From positions 20,549 through 84,548 of the forward strand of contig DXCK01000046.1 in the NCBI GenBank assembly GCA_019116045.1: DNA of 64,000 nucleotides, in the 5' to 3' direction. The notes beneath the pieces were generated by a model that did no database searches, was not told where the DNA came from, and worked only from the letters and a program-made list of their open reading frames with translations. A program made the position numbers and the translations under genes. Shown piece after piece: positions 18,886 to 28,210 of the stretch. The stretch's first letter is position 1. Each line of letters begins with the position of its first letter. The stretch is from Candidatus Bacteroides merdipullorum (GTDB lineage: Bacteria; Bacteroidota; Bacteroidia; Bacteroidales; Bacteroidaceae).

Positions 18886-20082
18886 ATGAAAGTATTAGTA
18901 TTGAATTGCGGCAGTTCGTCCATCAAATACAAGTTGTTTGATATGGACCATAAGGCTGTCATTGCCCAAGGGGGCATCGAGAAGATTGGTCTGAAAGACT
19001 CGTTCTTGAAGTTGACTTTGCCGAATGGCGAGAAGAAAATCTTGGAGAAGGACATCCCGGAGCACACGGTGGGAGTGGAATTTATCCTGCAAACGTTGAC
19101 CGGCGCTGAGTATGGCGTGGTGAAGTCAATGGATGAAATTGACGCAGTGGGCCATCGTATGGTGCATGGAGGGGAGAAGTTCAGCCAGTCGGTGTTGCTG
19201 ACGCCGGAGGTCTTGGAGGCTTTTGCCGCTTGCAATGATTTGGCTCCGTTGCACAACCCGGCCAACCTGAAGGGTGTGCATGCCATTTCTGCTATTCTGC
19301 CTAATGTGCCTCAGGTGGGGGTGTTTGATACTGCTTTCCACCAGACTATGCCGGATTATGCTTATATGTATGCCGTGCCTTATGAGTTGTATCAGAAGTA
19401 TGGTGTGCGCCGTTACGGCTTCCACGGGACTTCGCACAGATATGTTTCCAAGCGTGTCTGCGAGTTCCTGGGTGTCAATCCGGAGGGACAGCGCATCATT
19501 ACCTGCCACATCGGCAACGGAGGTTCCATTACGGCCATCAAGGATGGGAAGAGCGTGGACACGAGCATGGGCTTGACCCCGTTGGAAGGCTTGATGATGG
19601 GTACGCGCAGTGGTGACATTGATGCGGGAGCTGTGACTTACATCATGGAAAAGGAAGGATTGGATGCTGCGGGCTTGTCTAATCTGCTGAACAAGAAGAG
19701 TGGTGTGATGGGCATTTTCGGTGAGTCGAGCGACATGCGTGACCTGGAAGCGGCTGTGGCTGCTGGCAATCCTCGTGCCCGTCTGGCTGAAAATATGTAT
19801 TTCTATCGCATCAAGAAGTACATCGGCGCTTATGCGGCAGCTTTAGGAGGTGTGGATATCCTGGTATTTACCGGCGGTGTGGGTGAGAACCAGGCTTCGG
19901 CACGTTGGGGCGCTTGTGAAGGCTTGGAATTCATGGGCGTTAAGCTGGATGCCGAGAAGAACAAGGTGCGTGGAGAAGAGGCTGTCATTTCTACGGACGA
20001 TTCGAAAGTGAAAGTCGTGGTTATTCCTACTGATGAGGAGCTGATGATTGCTTCGGACACCATGGCTATCCTGAAGGGCTGA
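18886..20082 (+). CDS. ackA: Acetate kinase
   Basis: 398 aa MKVLVLNCGSSSIKYKLFDM; RYGFHGTSHRYVSKR. Confidence 0.98.
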   Translation: MKVLVLNCGSSSIKYKLFDMDHKAVIAQGGIEKIGLKDSFLKLTLPNGEKKILEKDIPEHTVGVEFILQTLTGAEYGVVKSMDEIDAVGHRMVHGGEKFSQSVLLTPEVLEAFAACNDLAPLHNPANLKGVHAISAILPNVPQVGVFDTAFHQTMPDYAYMYAVPYELYQKYGVRRYGFHGTSHRYVSKRVCEFLGVNPEGQRIITCHIGNGGSITAIKDGKSVDTSMGLTPLEGLMMGTRSGDIDAGAVTYIMEKEGLDAAGLSNLLNKKSGVMGIFGESSDMRDLEAAVAAGNPRARLAENMYFYRIKKYIGAYAAALGGVDILVFTGGVGENQASARWGACEGLEFMGVKLDAEKNKVRGEEAVISTDDSKVKVVVIPTDEELMIASDTMAILKG

Positions 20083-20111
20083 GGCGCCGTTGACATATAT
20101 AATAATAGAAT

Positions 20112-20145
20112 AGGGGGCGTGCCGGAGATTCCGCGCACGCCCCCT
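20112..20145. terminator. Hairpin between convergent ackA and the GH78 gene
   Basis: AGGGGGCGTGC-N12-GCACGCCCCCT perfect 11-bp stem. Confidence 0.7.
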
Positions 20146-20172
20146 GTGTGTTTCGATGGGCACCGGTCGGGG

Positions 20173-22830
20173 TCAGTCGGTGCATTTCAGTTGCCATTCA
20201 TACGTGCCGGCCTCCAGGGGGAGCGGTTGGGCGTTTTTGACGTTGGAGGGTGGGTAGAATGTGGCCGTGCTGTTGGGTGGAACGGTGACGCGGTAGGTGA
20301 TGTGCTTGCCTTGGCGTTCCCATTGCGAGCGGATTTCCCCGTAGGGTGAAAGGTGGATGGCTTCGAAGCGTTCCAGGCCTTGGGGGAAGTTGGGGCGTAG
20401 TATGATGTGCTTGAAGCCCGGTTGTTCGGGGTCGGGGAAGATGCCTCCCAGTCCTTTGAAGAACCATCCGCCTATTTCGCCGAACATCATGTGGTTGTCC
20501 GATATGTCGCGTGTGGCGTTCAAATCCCAGTTTTCGAGCAGGGTTGTGGCGCCGCCGTTGACCACCCAGTTGCCCCACGAGGGGTAGGTGGTCTGTGTGG
20601 CCAGGCGGTAGGCTGTCTCGGCTTCTCCGTTTTCGCTCAGTGCGCTCAGAATGGCTTTGGCGCCCAGCACTCCTACGTCGAGGTGATAGCCGTCTTTCTG
20701 TACCTGGAGGGCCAGGTTGCGGGCTACTGTCCGGCGCAGGCTGTCGGGCACGATGCCCCAGTAGAGGGGTACACTCAGTTCGGTTTGCGCTCCGTCGGCA
20801 TAGAGGTCGGTCTGTGGGTCGAGGAACTTGCGGTTGATGGCTTCGCGGGTCTTTGCTGCGAGGGCGATGTAGCGTTGGTGGTCTTCTTGCTTGCCGAACA
20901 GTCGGGCGGCGCGGGCCAGTATGCAGGCGTCTACGTAGAGGTAGGTGGAGGAGGTCAGTTCTTTGTTGGCACGGGATTTCACCGGCACCCAGTCGCCTCG
21001 GCCCCACGAGGTCAGTCCGTCGGTGCAATGGGCGGCGGCGTAGTCTACGTAGCGTTTGATGTTGTCGTAGCAGTCGGCCAGGGGTTTGCTGTCGCCGTAG
21101 AAGAGGTAGAGGTGCCAGGGGATGAGGGCGATGCTGCTGGTCCAGTCCAGTCCGTTGTCGGTGCCGTAGCCCCATCCGCCGGTGGGGATGATGTCGGGCA
21201 GGACTCCGTCGGGGCGTTGTTCGTCGCGGTGGTCGGCCATCCATTTTTCGTAGACGGTGAAGCCGTCGTAGTTGTAGAGGGCGGTTTCGATGGCGAAGTG
21301 GCTGTCGCCGGTCCATCCGTTTTTCTCGCGTTGGGGGCAGTCGGTGGGATAGCCCATGAGGTTGGACAGGTAGGCGCGGTTGGTGGCTTGCCATAGCTGG
21401 GAGATGAGGCTGTCTGAGGCGTCGATGTGTCCGATGGGGGGTACGTCGCTGTGGATGAAGTAGGCGGTGAGGTTTTCGCGGTCCAGGTGGATGGGGCGGT
21501 CGGCGGTCACTTCGACGTAGCGGAAGCCTTTGTAGTTGAAGTGAGGGGTGAACTGGTCCTGGCCTTGTCCGCTGAGGATGAGGATGTCGGTCTGGAAGGG
21601 GTCGCTGTTGTCGGCAGGGCGGTGGTAGACGTCGATGTTGGAGAGGTCGACGTGGCCGTCCGGGTAGAGCCGTTCGCCGTGTTTCAGGCGGAGGGTAGTG
21701 CCGGGTGTGCCGCTGACGCGGATGTGGGTGGTGCCGGACATGTTCACTCCGAAGTCGAAGACGTAAGTGGTGTCATCCAACTGGCGGCAGGTGCGGGCGG
21801 GGATGGTGTCAACGGCGCGGATGGGCACGGCTTGTTGGGCGGTGACAAGGGTCGAGGGGGCGGGGCGGGGGTTGGCGGGTTGCCAGGCCGAGTCGTCGAA
21901 GTGGGGTGTGTCCCAGCCCTGCTGTTCGAGGCGGGCGTCGTAGTGTTCGCCGGTGTAGATGCTGTTGTAGACGAGGGGGCCTGCCGACGAAGTTTTCCAG
22001 TCGGGTCCGGTGGCGATGACTTCTTCGGTGCCGTCGGCGTAGGTGATGCGCAGGTTAAGGCAGAAGGCGGGGCGGTTGCGCCAGGGGGCGCGGTGGAAGT
22101 CCCAGACGGCCAGGGATTGGTGGTTGTACCAGCCATTGCCCAGGAGGACGCCGATGGTGTTGTCGCCTTGTTGTAGTTGGGGGGTGACGTCGTAGGTGAC
22201 GTAGAGGTTGCGGCGGTCGAAGCGTGTGTAAAGCGGGTCGAGGCGGTGGTTGCCGATGCGGTGGCCGTTGACGGAGAGCTCGTAGAGCCCGGCGGCGGCG
22301 ATGTAGGCGCGGGCCTGTCGGATGGGCCGGTCGGCACGGAAGGTGCGGCGGAAGTAGGGGGCGGGTTTGTAGTTGATGTCGCGCCCGTCGTCAATCCAGG
22401 TGCCTTGCCAGGGGTGTGTGCCCATCAGTCCGGTCTCGAAGTGAGCCGTGGCCGATGTGGAGGGCACTTGGTCTTTGTCCCAGACGCGGACTTGCCAGTA
22501 GTAGCGGGTGAGGGGTTGCAGGGCGGGGCCGTCGTAGGTGAGCAGCATGTCGGGGGCGGTGCGTCGTCCGGTGTCCCACAGGTCGCCTTTTCCCTGGGTC
22601 ACAGATGCGGAGTCGGTGCCTACGACCACGCGGTAGGCTGTCTGCCGGGCTCCTTGTCTGGGGTCATCCAGTCGCCAGATCAGGCGAGGCGTGGGGTTGT
22701 CGATGCCCAGGGGGTTGGTGAGGTGTTCACATTGCAGGGCAACGGGACGGCAGGGGGTGTCTGTTGCCATCGCCGGGCGCAGGGCCAGCAGGGCGATGCT
22801 GATGGATAGGAGGAGAGTGAGAGGTTTCAT
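20173..22830 (-). CDS. Alpha-L-rhamnosidase (GH78-like)
   Basis: 885 aa, signal peptide; PRLIWRLDDPRQGARQTAYRVVVGTD N-terminus; DCPQREKNGWTGDSHFAIETALYNYD catalytic region. Confidence 0.93.
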   Translation of the reverse strand: MKPLTLLLSISIALLALRPAMATDTPCRPVALQCEHLTNPLGIDNPTPRLIWRLDDPRQGARQTAYRVVVGTDSASVTQGKGDLWDTGRRTAPDMLLTYDGPALQPLTRYYWQVRVWDKDQVPSTSATAHFETGLMGTHPWQGTWIDDGRDINYKPAPYFRRTFRADRPIRQARAYIAAAGLYELSVNGHRIGNHRLDPLYTRFDRRNLYVTYDVTPQLQQGDNTIGVLLGNGWYNHQSLAVWDFHRAPWRNRPAFCLNLRITYADGTEEVIATGPDWKTSSAGPLVYNSIYTGEHYDARLEQQGWDTPHFDDSAWQPANPRPAPSTLVTAQQAVPIRAVDTIPARTCRQLDDTTYVFDFGVNMSGTTHIRVSGTPGTTLRLKHGERLYPDGHVDLSNIDVYHRPADNSDPFQTDILILSGQGQDQFTPHFNYKGFRYVEVTADRPIHLDRENLTAYFIHSDVPPIGHIDASDSLISQLWQATNRAYLSNLMGYPTDCPQREKNGWTGDSHFAIETALYNYDGFTVYEKWMADHRDEQRPDGVLPDIIPTGGWGYGTDNGLDWTSSIALIPWHLYLFYGDSKPLADCYDNIKRYVDYAAAHCTDGLTSWGRGDWVPVKSRANKELTSSTYLYVDACILARAARLFGKQEDHQRYIALAAKTREAINRKFLDPQTDLYADGAQTELSVPLYWGIVPDSLRRTVARNLALQVQKDGYHLDVGVLGAKAILSALSENGEAETAYRLATQTTYPSWGNWVVNGGATTLLENWDLNATRDISDNHMMFGEIGGWFFKGLGGIFPDPEQPGFKHIILRPNFPQGLERFEAIHLSPYGEIRSQWERQGKHITYRVTVPPNSTATFYPPSNVKNAQPLPLEAGTYEWQLKCTD

Positions 22831-22950
22831 AAGTGTGTTTCTGTTTAGGGGGGTATTTATCGTATAAACTAAATATCAACATCTACTTATTATATATAAT
22901 GTGTATAGGTGGGACGCGGATTGCGTCAATTAATCTGCTTTATCAGCGTC

Positions 22951-23098
22951 TAAGAGTGTGTCGTTTAAGATTCATTTGATTCATTTTCCCTGTCATCCCG
23001 AGCGCAGTCGAGGGATCTCACTATGGGCATGGGGGCGTTAGGGAGATGTTTCGACTTCGTTCAACATGACAGAGAAAGCGATTTTTAGGCAGGCTCTG
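22951..23098. repeat. Dispersed palindromic repeat, family A copy 2
   Basis: CCCTGTCATCCCGAGCGCAGTCGAGGGATCTCACTATG...TTAGGGAGATGTTTCGACTTCGTTCAACATGACAGAGAAAGCGAT; near-match to the reverse complement of 61363-61510. Confidence 0.88.
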
Positions 23099-23287
23099 TC
23101 CTATGTCCGCGAATATAGGCAATCCGCGCGACACTTGCAACCCCCTCCGCCTCTTTTTCGCTCCCCCTTCCGCACGCCGGGATTTTCATTGTTTTTTAAC
23201 GGGACTGAAACGCAACGTTGGCAGAAAATGCCTACCTTTGCTCCACTTTACAGGCAAGCATCTTGAACCAATTATTACAATAAACTT

Positions 23288-24688
23288 ATGAAGCGATTTA
23301 CTTACCTCCTTCTCTTCGCCTTGCTGGCCGTGGCAGTCCATGCCCAGCGGGCCAAGTACGTGTTCTTCTTCATCGGCGACGGCATGGGCCTGAACCAAGT
23401 GAACACCACCGAAATGTACAAGGCCGAACAAGACGGACGCATCGGCCTGCAACCCCTCACCTTTGCCTCCTTCCCTGTAGCCGGCATGGCCACCACCTTC
23501 TCCGCCACCAACTCCATCACCGACTCCGCTGCCGGAGGCACAGCCCTGGCCACAGGCTCGAAGACCTATAACGGAGCCATCGGCGTAGACACCGACAAAC
23601 AAACCCTGACCAGCGTGGCAGAACAAGCCAAACGCTCCGGGCGCAAAGTAGGCGTCACCACCAGCGTCAGCGTAGACCACGCTACCCCCGCTTCCTTCTA
23701 CGCCCACCAGCCCGACCGAGGCATGTACTACGAAATCGCGCAAGACATGCTCGCCGCCGGATTCGACTTCTATGCCGGAGGCGGATTTCTGAAACCCGAC
23801 CGCACGCACGACGGCCGTCAGGCACCCAGCATCTTCTCCCAGATAGAACAAGCCGGATACACCCTCGCCCGCGGTCTGGATGAATATCAAGCCAAACGTG
23901 ACGACGCCCAACGCATGGTGCTGATTCAGAAAGAAGGAGCTGACCCCGCCAGCCTGCCCTACGCCATCGACCGCCAAGAAGGTGACCTCACGCTGAAGCA
24001 AATCACCGAAAGCGCCATCGACTTCCTGACCCGAGACAACAACAAAGGCTTCTTCCTCATGGTCGAAGGTGGAAAGATAGACTGGGCCTGCCACAACAAC
24101 GACGTAGCCACCGTCGTGAACGAAGTGATGGACCTGGATGAAGCTGTCAAAGTGGCCTACGACTTCTACCAGAAACACCCGAAGGAGACACTCATCGTCA
24201 TCACCGCCGACCACGAAACCGGCGGACTGGGCATGGGACGCAACGGCTATACATTGGCTCTGAAGTCTCTCGCCAACCAGGATAACTCCCAGGAAATGCT
24301 TTCACGCGCCATCACCGACCTGCGTAAAGATAAAGCCCACAAAGCCACGTGGGAAGAAGTGAAAGCCCTGCTGAGCGAAGAAATGGGCTTCTGGACAGAG
24401 CTGCCCATCTCATGGGAACAAGAAAAGATGCTGCGCGACGTCTACGAAGAATCCTTCGTAAAGAACCACGTGAAGTTTGCCGAAAGCATGTATGCCAAGA
24501 CCGAACCCCTGGCAGCGGCCGCCCGCCAAGTGATGAGCCAGTTGGCCTTGGTGGGCTGGACATCGGGCGACCACACAGCCGAATACGTCCCCGTCTTTGC
24601 CATCGGCGCCGGCTCGCAGGCTTTCTCCGGCAAGATGGACAATACGGACATCCCCAAGCGCATCGCCAAGGCAGCAGGCTATAAATAA
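23288..24688 (+). CDS. Alkaline phosphatase
   Basis: 466 aa, signal peptide; FFIGDGMGLNQVNTTEMY, TDSAAGGTALATGSKT, ITADHETGG. Confidence 0.95.
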   Translation: MKRFTYLLLFALLAVAVHAQRAKYVFFFIGDGMGLNQVNTTEMYKAEQDGRIGLQPLTFASFPVAGMATTFSATNSITDSAAGGTALATGSKTYNGAIGVDTDKQTLTSVAEQAKRSGRKVGVTTSVSVDHATPASFYAHQPDRGMYYEIAQDMLAAGFDFYAGGGFLKPDRTHDGRQAPSIFSQIEQAGYTLARGLDEYQAKRDDAQRMVLIQKEGADPASLPYAIDRQEGDLTLKQITESAIDFLTRDNNKGFFLMVEGGKIDWACHNNDVATVVNEVMDLDEAVKVAYDFYQKHPKETLIVITADHETGGLGMGRNGYTLALKSLANQDNSQEMLSRAITDLRKDKAHKATWEEVKALLSEEMGFWTELPISWEQEKMLRDVYEESFVKNHVKFAESMYAKTEPLAAAARQVMSQLALVGWTSGDHTAEYVPVFAIGAGSQAFSGKMDNTDIPKRIAKAAGYK

Positions 24689-24710
24689 CTCTTCCGTAGC
24701 GTAAAAAGAA

Positions 24711-24760
24711 AACACGGATAGCAGCGGGCATCGCCCAAAGTTCTTGCTATCCGTGTTTTT
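24711..24760. terminator. Bidirectional terminator
   Basis: AACACGGATAGCA...TGCTATCCGTGTTTTTT between convergent genes. Confidence 0.85.
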
Positions 24761-24770
24761 TATGCCCGAT

Positions 24771-25652
24771 TTATTCCGAAACAGTAGCCAGCAGATGTCT
24801 TGCCAGCCACTGGGATGCCAAAGAGGCGGCAAAGGGAACATTGGCAGAAAACACATGGTCGTCGCCGGGGATTAACTGAAATTCGCTTTGCGGCATCACC
24901 TGCCGGAACCTCACTCCGTAAGTGTAGGGAACAACACGGTCGGCCTGTCCGTGAATGATGAAGGTGGGGCCATCGTATTGCGCCGCCGTCTCGTAGATGG
25001 GCAATTCGAGGGCCGATTGGATGAAGTCTCGTCCTAATTTGTGTCCCGAAGGCATGGTGATATATTCAGGGGCATGCCACGGGTCGTACATCACGCCCAT
25101 CGTGTTTCCCCTCAAGGCATCGTCGCGCAACACGGCAGCCGGCGCCATCAGCACCAATGCTTGGATGAAGCGTCCGCTCAGTCTTCCGGCGGTCATGGCA
25201 GCCACCACCCCTCCTTGCGAATGTCCCACCAGGGCGATGCTGCCTGTGTGCGGCAGGTTGCGGACAAAAGCCACGGCAGCCAGTGCATCTTCAATCTCGT
25301 TGGGCACGGTCATGTTGACAAAATCCCCCTCACTCTGTCCGTGTCCGTTGAAGTCGAAGCGAAAGGCACCAATCCCTGCTTTTACCAGGTTGTCGGCTAT
25401 GCAGCTCAACAAATACTCGTTCATCTGTCCGGTGAAACCATGGCAAATGACCACCACCGGACAGCGTTCTCCAGCCTTCAACGCAGGCAGTTGCAAGCGT
25501 GCAGCCAGCCGCCCCATAGAGCCTTTGATGTAGAATGTAGAATCTGTCTGTGCCGAAACAGCTATGCAGCATAGCGTCAGCAACAGGATTGCCGTTGTTT
25601 TTCTAAGTGATATCATGATTAGAACAATTTTCTGTAGAAGTCGGACAAGCAC
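24771..25652 (-). CDS. Alpha/beta hydrolase (exported)
   Basis: VVICHGFTGQMNEY, GHSQGG nucleophile elbow, GDDHVF His region. Confidence 0.85.
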   Translation of the reverse strand: MLVRLLQKIVLIMISLRKTTAILLLTLCCIAVSAQTDSTFYIKGSMGRLAARLQLPALKAGERCPVVVICHGFTGQMNEYLLSCIADNLVKAGIGAFRFDFNGHGQSEGDFVNMTVPNEIEDALAAVAFVRNLPHTGSIALVGHSQGGVVAAMTAGRLSGRFIQALVLMAPAAVLRDDALRGNTMGVMYDPWHAPEYITMPSGHKLGRDFIQSALELPIYETAAQYDGPTFIIHGQADRVVPYTYGVRFRQVMPQSEFQLIPGDDHVFSANVPFAASLASQWLARHLLATVSE

Positions 25653-25700
25653 TTGCCGGTTCTGTCCGAAGTAATGCTTCTTTCCGGTAGAGGCGGCCGA

Positions 25701-26465
25701 TTACAGTTTCGTCTCCCCCTCGATATAGTTTTCCAGAAAGAGATGCTCGCCGTCGAACACGGCATACGAGAAAAAGTTTATCCAGTCACCCAGAATCACG
25801 ATGCGCGCCGTGCTGCTCAGCATCAGGTCCAGCTCAATGTGCCGGTGCCCGTAGATGAAGAAATTAATGCCCGGATGTCCCTTCAAGTATTCTTTGGTGT
25901 AGAGCACCAGCGGCTCCTTGTCTTCGCCCAAGTAGTCCGGATCTTTGCCGTCGATGCGCTTCAGGCGGCTGTGCTTGGCCCAGTTGAGTCCCAAGGCCAC
26001 ACTCCAGCGCGGATGCAGGGCTGAAAACAAGCGTTGCATCGTGTGGCTGTGAAACAACGTGCGCAACAACTTGAATCCCGTGTCCCGGTCGCCCAATCCG
26101 TCTCCATGCGCCAGGTAAAACTCTTTGCCGCAGATTTCAGTCGTCATAGGCTCGCGGTGCAGGATGACGCCACATTCTGTCGTCAGATAATCACCGCACC
26201 AGATGTCGTGGTTGCCTATGAAAAAATGCACTTCCACCCCGAGGTCGGACAACTCCGACAATTTGCCCAGAAAGCGCGTGTAACCCTTGGGCACGACGGT
26301 TTTGAACTCGTACCAGAAGTCGAACATGTCGCCCAGCAGGTAGACGGCCGAAGCCTTGTGCTTGATACTGTCCAGGAAGTTGACCAAGCGGCGTTCCTGC
26401 GTCCGCCGGTGCTCGATGGCCAGCGAACCCAAGTGGGCATCGGAGAGGAAATAAACATTCTTCAT
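25701..26465 (-). CDS. lpxH: UDP-2,3-diacylglucosamine diphosphatase-like
   Basis: 254 aa; FLSDAHLGS, LLGDMFDFWYEF, FIGNHDIW, AHGDGLGD, GHRHIE metallophosphoesterase motifs. Confidence 0.88.
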   Translation of the reverse strand: MKNVYFLSDAHLGSLAIEHRRTQERRLVNFLDSIKHKASAVYLLGDMFDFWYEFKTVVPKGYTRFLGKLSELSDLGVEVHFFIGNHDIWCGDYLTTECGVILHREPMTTEICGKEFYLAHGDGLGDRDTGFKLLRTLFHSHTMQRLFSALHPRWSVALGLNWAKHSRLKRIDGKDPDYLGEDKEPLVLYTKEYLKGHPGINFFIYGHRHIELDLMLSSTARIVILGDWINFFSYAVFDGEHLFLENYIEGETKL

Positions 26466-26482
26466 CGTGCAGTTTTTTATTT

Positions 26483-26634
26483 AGCTACGAGTTGTGAGTT
26501 GTGAGCTACGAGTTACGAGCTACAAGCTACAAGTGATAGACTATCCCTCAAGTCTGGGCTAAGCCACTCGCAGCTCTCATCACTTGCCACTCGTAGCTTG
26601 TAGCTCGTAGCTCATAACTCGTAGCTCATAGCTA
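26483..26634. repeat. Heptanucleotide tandem array with inverted counterpart
   Basis: AGCTACG AGTTGTG AGTTGTG AGCTACG AGTTACG AGCTACA AGCTACA AGTG ... CACTCGTAGCTTGTAGCTCGTAGCTCATAACTCGTAGCTCATAGCT. Confidence 0.9.
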
Positions 26635-26636
26635 GT

Positions 26637-27770
26637 TTATTTAAACAATTCGTCCAGGTATTCGTAGAAAGCCGGGTCTTCGCCCACCACAATCTTGGCA
26701 ATCTTCCCTTCCGGGTCGATGACAATCTTTGTAGGATAGCCTTCGATGGCATAAAGTGTGCTGACGTCGGGATTGCCTTCGTTGCGCACGTGCAGCCAAG
26801 GCAGCTCGTGCTTCTCGACAGCTTCCTTCCACTTCTCTTCCGTGTCGCGGCAGTCGATGCCTAAGATTTCCATCTTGCCTTTGTACTTCTCGTAATACTT
26901 CTTCATCTCGGGGATGCCCTTGATGCACCAGCCGCACCAACTGCCCCAGAAGTCCAGCACCACATACTTGCCGCGCAGCGAAGAGAGCGTCAAGTCTTTC
27001 CCCTGCAAGTCTTTCAGCGTGAAGTCCGGAGCGGTTTTGCCTTCAGACACGTTTTCTTTGGCCTTGGCCTTTTCCTGTTCTTCCTTAATGATTTTGTCCA
27101 AGAATTGGTACATGGCAGCCAGCTTACCGTTCTTTGCCTTGTCGCCCAGCAGTTCCAGAGCTTCTTCTTGCTTCTCTCCGGTACGCCATGCCAGAAAGAC
27201 AGAAAGGTCTTCATCGGGATGCTGGCGGATATATTCCAGACAACGTCCGGCTGCCCGTTTCTCCAAATCCTCCAGAGGTGCGACAACTTTCATGATGGAA
27301 TCTTGAGCCCCGCCTTCCTGCTGCATCTGCATGGCACGGCTGATAATGGCCTTGATGGAATCATTCAACGGCTTCATCTCCTCGTCCAGCTTGTTGTAGG
27401 CCGTATAGAAGTCCGAACCTGTTACCTGATATTCTTTCAGGTCCCCTTTCACCGTCAACTGGTCGCCGGAGAAAGCCAACAAGTCGATTCGTTTTGTCAT
27501 GTCAAAAGGTTTGCCCGATTCCGGTGTGGGGATGATGGTGACAGATATGGGCACCGTGTCGGGCTCAAGTTGCAGCGTGAAGTTCCCTTGCTGCAAGACC
27601 AGAGGGACTTCCACACTTTTGCTGTCAGAAAAGAGAGGTTCGCAGATGGCTCTCAGCGTGTCGCTCTCCACGCCGGTCAGCGTACCTGTTATGGTTGTCT
27701 TCGTGTTCGATTGGCAGGCTCCCAACAAGACTGCCCCGGCCGCTAAGGCCCATGCAATGTTCTTTTTCAT
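26637..27770 (-). CDS. TlpA/AhpC-family thioredoxin with DUF4369-like N-terminus
   Basis: Lipobox LLGAC; VLDFWGSWCGWCIKGIPEMKKYYEKYKGKMEILGIDCRD. Confidence 0.9.
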   Translation of the reverse strand: MKKNIAWALAAGAVLLGACQSNTKTTITGTLTGVESDTLRAICEPLFSDSKSVEVPLVLQQGNFTLQLEPDTVPISVTIIPTPESGKPFDMTKRIDLLAFSGDQLTVKGDLKEYQVTGSDFYTAYNKLDEEMKPLNDSIKAIISRAMQMQQEGGAQDSIMKVVAPLEDLEKRAAGRCLEYIRQHPDEDLSVFLAWRTGEKQEEALELLGDKAKNGKLAAMYQFLDKIIKEEQEKAKAKENVSEGKTAPDFTLKDLQGKDLTLSSLRGKYVVLDFWGSWCGWCIKGIPEMKKYYEKYKGKMEILGIDCRDTEEKWKEAVEKHELPWLHVRNEGNPDVSTLYAIEGYPTKIVIDPEGKIAKIVVGEDPAFYEYLDELFK

Positions 27771-27805
27771 CTGTGATGTCGTTTAAAATGATACAATTTT
27801 GGAGT

Positions 27806-28117
27806 TTACAGGAAGCCCAGCTCCAGCTTGGCTTCCTCGCTCATCATGTCCTTGTCCCATTCGGGTTCGAAGACCAAGTTGACCGTGGCGGCTTTTACTC
27901 CGTCCACCGACTCGATTTTCTGCCGGACATCTTCCATGATGAACTCCGCTGCCGGACAATTAGGAGCGGTCAGCGTCATGTCTATGGTCGCCTCGCCTTC
28001 GTCGGATACGTCTATCTTGTAAATCAGTCCCAAGTCATAGACATTGACTGGAATCTCGGGGTCATAGACCGTCTTCAGCATGGCGACAATCTTCTCTTCT
28101 ATCTGGTATTTCTCCAT
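27806..28117 (-). CDS. MIP18/PaaD (DUF59) Fe-S assembly factor
   Basis: MEKYQIEEKIVAMLKTVYDPEIPVNVYDLGLIYKIDV...MTLTAPNCPAAEFIMEDV. Confidence 0.9.
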   Translation of the reverse strand: MEKYQIEEKIVAMLKTVYDPEIPVNVYDLGLIYKIDVSDEGEATIDMTLTAPNCPAAEFIMEDVRQKIESVDGVKAATVNLVFEPEWDKDMMSEEAKLELGFL

Positions 28118-28210
28118 ATGTTGCACTTTTATTTGATTGGGCGACAAAGCTAAAGTTTTTTCCTGAGAATAACAAATATACGGGGAAAATAGACTTTCCG
28201 CTTCCCGGCC

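Noticed and set aside
20407-22809. Long plus-strand ORFs (329, 249, 210 aa) opposite the GH78 gene
   Set aside because: Gly/Val-rich antisense frames caused by high GC3 in the true gene.
26483-26634. CRISPR-like array
   Set aside because: The period is 7 nt with no unique spacers and the second half is inverted; not a CRISPR. No cas genes are present in the window.
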